Shown: positions 4,732 to 6,793 of the stretch, piece by piece | Numbering within the stretch: the first letter of the stretch is position 1 | How the letters are laid out: every line of letters begins with the position of its first letter | DNA from: CAZYMF01 sp964648215 | GTDB lineage: Bacteria; Desulfobacterota; Binatia; HRBIN30; JACQVA1 | Reading direction: 5' to 3' | Assembly (NCBI GenBank): GCA_964648215.1 | Contig: CAZYMF010000239.1 | Location: 1-6,793 of the forward strand | DNA length: 6,793 bases | Notes under the pieces: model-generated | The model's input: only the letters and a program-made list of their open reading frames with translations | What the model was told of the DNA's origin: nothing | Database searches by the model: none | Made by a program: the position numbers and the translations under genes

Positions 4732-5897
4732 GCCGGTCGCTGCACAACCGCGCCGCCATCGTCGGCATCGGCCAGACCGAGTTCTCCAAGGCGTCGGGCC
4801 GCAGCGAGCTGCAGCTCGCCTGCGAAGCGGCCAAGGCGGCGCTCGACGACGCCGGGCTGTCGCCGCGTGACGTCGACGGGCTGGTCAGCTTCACGATGGA
4901 TTCCAGCGAGGAAGCCGAGCTGGCGCGCAACCTCGGTATTCCGATGCTGACGATGTTCTCCCGCGTCCCCTACGGCGGCGGCGCCGCCTGTGCCGTCGCC
5001 ATGCAGGCCGCGATGGCAGTGGCCACCGGCGCCGCCGACGTCGTGGTGTGCTACCGCGCCTTCAACGAGCGCTCCGGAATGCGCTTCGGCGGCCCCGGTA
5101 TGGAGTCGGCCACGATGCTGCCGCCGTGGCTCGACTGGTACGGCCCGTACGGCCTGCTATCGCCCGCGGCGTGGGTCGCGGTGCACGCACGGCGCTACAT
5201 GCACGAGTACGGCGTCACCAACGAAGACTTCGGCCGCATCTCGGTGGTCGACCGCAAGCACGCGGCGACGAACCCCGCCGCGTGGTTCTACCAGCGCCCG
5301 ATCACGCTGGCGGAGCATCAACAATCCCGCTGGATCGTCGAGCCGGTGCTGCGGCTGCTCGACTGCTGCCAGGAGAGCGACGGCGGTGTCGCTCTCGTCG
5401 TCACCACCCCCGAACGCGCGCGGGATCTGCGCCAGACCCCGGCGCTCATCGTGGCCGCGGCCCAGGGGGCCGCCGATGACGGCGAGCTGATGACCAGCTA
5501 CTACCGCGAGGAGATCACCGGCCTGCCGGAAATGGGCGTGGTGGCGAAGAAGCTGTGGGCCGACTCCGGCCTGACCCCCGGCGACATCCAGACCGCGTTC
5601 CTCTACGATCACTTCACGCCGTTCGTGCTGGTCCAGTTGGAGGAGCTCGGCTTCTGCAAGCGAGGCGAGGCGAAGGACTTCGCCACTGTAGAGAACCTGT
5701 CGCTCGGAGGCCGGCTGCCGATCAACACCAGCGGCGGGCTGCTCGGCGAGGCGTACATTCACGGCATGAACGGTATCACCGAGGCGGTGCGCCAGATCCG
5801 CGGTACGTCGTGCAATCAGGTCGACAAGGTCGAGCACGTGCTGGTCACTGCGGGGACCGGATGTCCGACCAGCGGGCTCATCCTCGGGCGCTCGTGA
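4728..5897 (+). CDS. Thiolase-fold lipid-transfer-like aldolase (Ltp2-like)
   Basis: A 389-residue protein of the SCP2-thiolase-like branch, close to the length of Ltp2 (about 386). GTG at 4728 is the start: it overlaps the preceding TGA as GTGA, and the protein then begins as the family does, RAAIVGIGQTEFSK. The N-terminal thiolase half contains PYGGGAACAVAMQAA (Cys88, near the thiolase nucleophile position) and CYRAFNERSGMRFG (108-121). In the C-terminal half the thiolase GHP histidine motif is replaced by GGLLGEAYIHGMNG (336-349), and the final CxG motif by TAGTGCPTSG. Loss of these residues argues against Claisen thiolysis and for the retro-aldol role known for Ltp2, which releases propionyl-CoA and a 17-ketosteroid. 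Tyr293 and Tyr343 are candidate catalytic residues; exact numbering versus published Ltp2 should be checked. It should need the DUF35 protein as partner. The true substrate may be another branched acyl-CoA. Confidence 0.87.
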   Translation: MSRSLHNRAAIVGIGQTEFSKASGRSELQLACEAAKAALDDAGLSPRDVDGLVSFTMDSSEEAELARNLGIPMLTMFSRVPYGGGAACAVAMQAAMAVATGAADVVVCYRAFNERSGMRFGGPGMESATMLPPWLDWYGPYGLLSPAAWVAVHARRYMHEYGVTNEDFGRISVVDRKHAATNPAAWFYQRPITLAEHQQSRWIVEPVLRLLDCCQESDGGVALVVTTPERARDLRQTPALIVAAAQGAADDGELMTSYYREEITGLPEMGVVAKKLWADSGLTPGDIQTAFLYDHFTPFVLVQLEELGFCKRGEAKDFATVENLSLGGRLPINTSGGLLGEAYIHGMNGITEAVRQIRGTSCNQVDKVEHVLVTAGTGCPTSGLILGRS

Positions 5898-5936
5898 GGG
5901 CGAGGCTTCGGGGTATCGTTTCGGGGAGAAGAGCCG

Positions 5937-5944
5937 AAAGGGGG
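5937..5944 (+). promoter_or_regulatory. Ribosome binding site of the amidohydrolase gene
   Basis: AAAGGGGG ends 5 nt before ATG 5950 and sets that start. It lies in the 52-nt gap after the aldolase gene, which shows no promoter. Confidence 0.6.
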
Positions 5945-5949
5945 CGCCC

Positions 5950-6793
5950 ATGAAGATCACGGATTGGTTCATCGACGCCGACACCCACATCACCGAGCCG
6001 GGCGACGTCTGGACCTCGCGACTCCCCAGCCGCTTCCGCGACCGGGCGCCGCGGATGGTCCGCTCCGACGACGGCATCGACACCTGGCAGTTCGGCCGCG
6101 CGACCCGGCCCATCCCCGTCGGGGCGACCGCGATCGCGGGCTGGAAGGAGCCCTTTCCGGCGTTTCCGCGCAACATGGACGAATGCCCACCCGCCTCGTA
6201 CGACGCCAAGGCGCGGCTCGCCTACATGGACGAGATCGGCGCCTGGGCCACCGCGCTCTATCCGAACATCGGCGGCTTCGGCAGCGAGTCGTTCCTGGGA
6301 TTGGACGACCGCGAGCTGATGCTGGCGTGCGTGCAGGCGTACAACGACTGGCTGATCGAGTGGATCGCGCCCGACCCGCGACGTTTCATCCCCGTCATGG
6401 CCATCCCCTTCTGGGATGTCGAGGCCGCCGTCCACGAGATTCGTCGCGGCCGGAAGCTCGGGCACAAGGCGGTCTTGTTCATGGGGGCACCGCAGGAGTT
6501 CGGCTTCCCGTTTCTGGGCGACCCGCACTGGGAGCCCTTTTGGAAGGCGGTGCAAGACGTCGACCTGCCGCTCAGCCTGCACATCGGCACGGGCGACTTC
6601 AGCAAGGATCTCGTCAACCCGCAGCGCTTTGCCGCCCACGGGATCACGCCCAGCATCGTCACCCAGTCGATGGCGGTGCTGCTGCAGAATGCGATCCAGA
6701 TGCTCGACGTTGCCCTGTCGGGCATCCTGCCGCGCAACCCGCACCTGCGCGTGGTGTCGGTGGAAAGCGGCATCGGCTGGATTCCCTTCGTTC
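5950..6793 (+). CDS. Amidohydrolase family 2 (TIM-barrel metal-dependent hydrolase/decarboxylase), N-terminal part
   Basis: The frame is open from ATG 5950 to the window end (281 codons, no stop), so the C-terminus is missing. The protein begins MKITDWFIDADTHITEP; the D9-x-D11-x-H13 signature followed by EP is typical of amidohydrolase-2 proteins (ACMSD / 2-pyrone-dicarboxylate hydrolase / resorcylate decarboxylase relatives). Later features are YDAKARLAYMDEIGAWATALYPN (84-106), RRFIPVMAIPFWD (144-156), the metal-ligand histidine H211 in SLHIGTG, and the barrel-end motif RVVSVESGIGWIPF (267-280), where many relatives have E-x-G-x-GW. These enzymes bind a divalent metal and hydrolyse or decarboxylate small, often ring-cleaved, compounds in the cytoplasm. 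It starts 52 nt after the aldolase stop with its own ribosome site, so co-transcription is likely. The substrate is not recognisable; a role downstream in the same catabolic route is inferred. Confidence 0.85.
   Translation, partial: MKITDWFIDADTHITEPGDVWTSRLPSRFRDRAPRMVRSDDGIDTWQFGRATRPIPVGATAIAGWKEPFPAFPRNMDECPPASYDAKARLAYMDEIGAWATALYPNIGGFGSESFLGLDDRELMLACVQAYNDWLIEWIAPDPRRFIPVMAIPFWDVEAAVHEIRRGRKLGHKAVLFMGAPQEFGFPFLGDPHWEPFWKAVQDVDLPLSLHIGTGDFSKDLVNPQRFAAHGITPSIVTQSMAVLLQNAIQMLDVALSGILPRNPHLRVVSVESGIGWIPFV

Noticed and set aside
5919..5939. TTTCGG/CCGAAA hairpin just before the amidohydrolase ribosome site
   Set aside because: Only 6 bp with a 9-nt loop and no U-tract; too weak to call a terminator or a translational control element.
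5157..6744. Long minus-strand frames opposite the aldolase and amidohydrolase genes
   Set aside because: The plus strand encodes clear thiolase-fold and amidohydrolase motifs; the minus-strand translations are Arg/Asp/His-rich shadows.
1..6793. tRNA, rRNA, CRISPR array, transposase or phage genes
   Set aside because: Looked for by eye on both strands; no cloverleaf-like conserved tRNA motifs, regularly spaced repeats or transposase motifs were seen. The only repeat of note is the REP-like pair at 4164-4242.

Overview
This is a GC-rich, gene-dense bacterial window with seven protein-coding genes; the genes at both ends are cut by the window. The mix of a Baeyer-Villiger-type monooxygenase, MaoC-like hydratases, a DUF35 protein, a thiolase-fold protein and an amidohydrolase points to a free-living aerobic heterotroph that breaks down steroid-, terpenoid- or other alicyclic compounds through CoA thioesters. 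A winged-helix/TolB-like/TPR regulator and a GTAG-type REP element fit a Gram-negative, Proteobacteria-like or uncultivated relative (Myxococcota- or Binatia-like). That placement is inference and no taxonomic marker gene is present.

Left part (1-1249): the C-terminal 279 codons of a flavin monooxygenase run rightwards and end at 842. They converge on a small 4-oxalocrotonate-tautomerase-family gene on the minus strand (867-1091). A nested inverted repeat spans the end of the monooxygenase gene and the short gap. The tautomerase is transcribed divergently from a cytoplasmic transcriptional regulator (1250-2833). The 158-bp region between them carries a 12-bp palindrome, a 10-bp direct repeat and a possible leaderless promoter for the regulator.

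Middle (2834-3182): 349 bp without a credible gene. It has a stem-loop just after the regulator stop and, near 3061-3076, an AT-richer palindromic site that resembles an operator. This is probably the control region of the downstream operon.

Right part (3183-6793): a rightward operon encodes a FAS1-like/MaoC N-terminal dehydratase, a zinc-ribbon/OB-fold DUF35 protein, a MaoC hydratase and an Ltp2-like thiolase-fold aldolase, followed 52 nt later by an amidohydrolase cut by the window end. Stop and start codons overlap at two junctions (ATGA, GTGA). The order hydratase-DUF35-hydratase-aldolase matches chsH2-chsH1-ltp2 of actinobacterial cholesterol side-chain degradation, but the two ChsH2 domains are encoded here by separate, overlapping genes. 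By analogy, the two hydratase subunits would hydrate an alpha,beta-unsaturated acyl-CoA and the Ltp2-DUF35 complex would cleave the product by retro-aldol reaction to a ketone and a short acyl-CoA. A REP/BIME-like pair of hairpins lies inside the operon between the DUF35 and MaoC genes.
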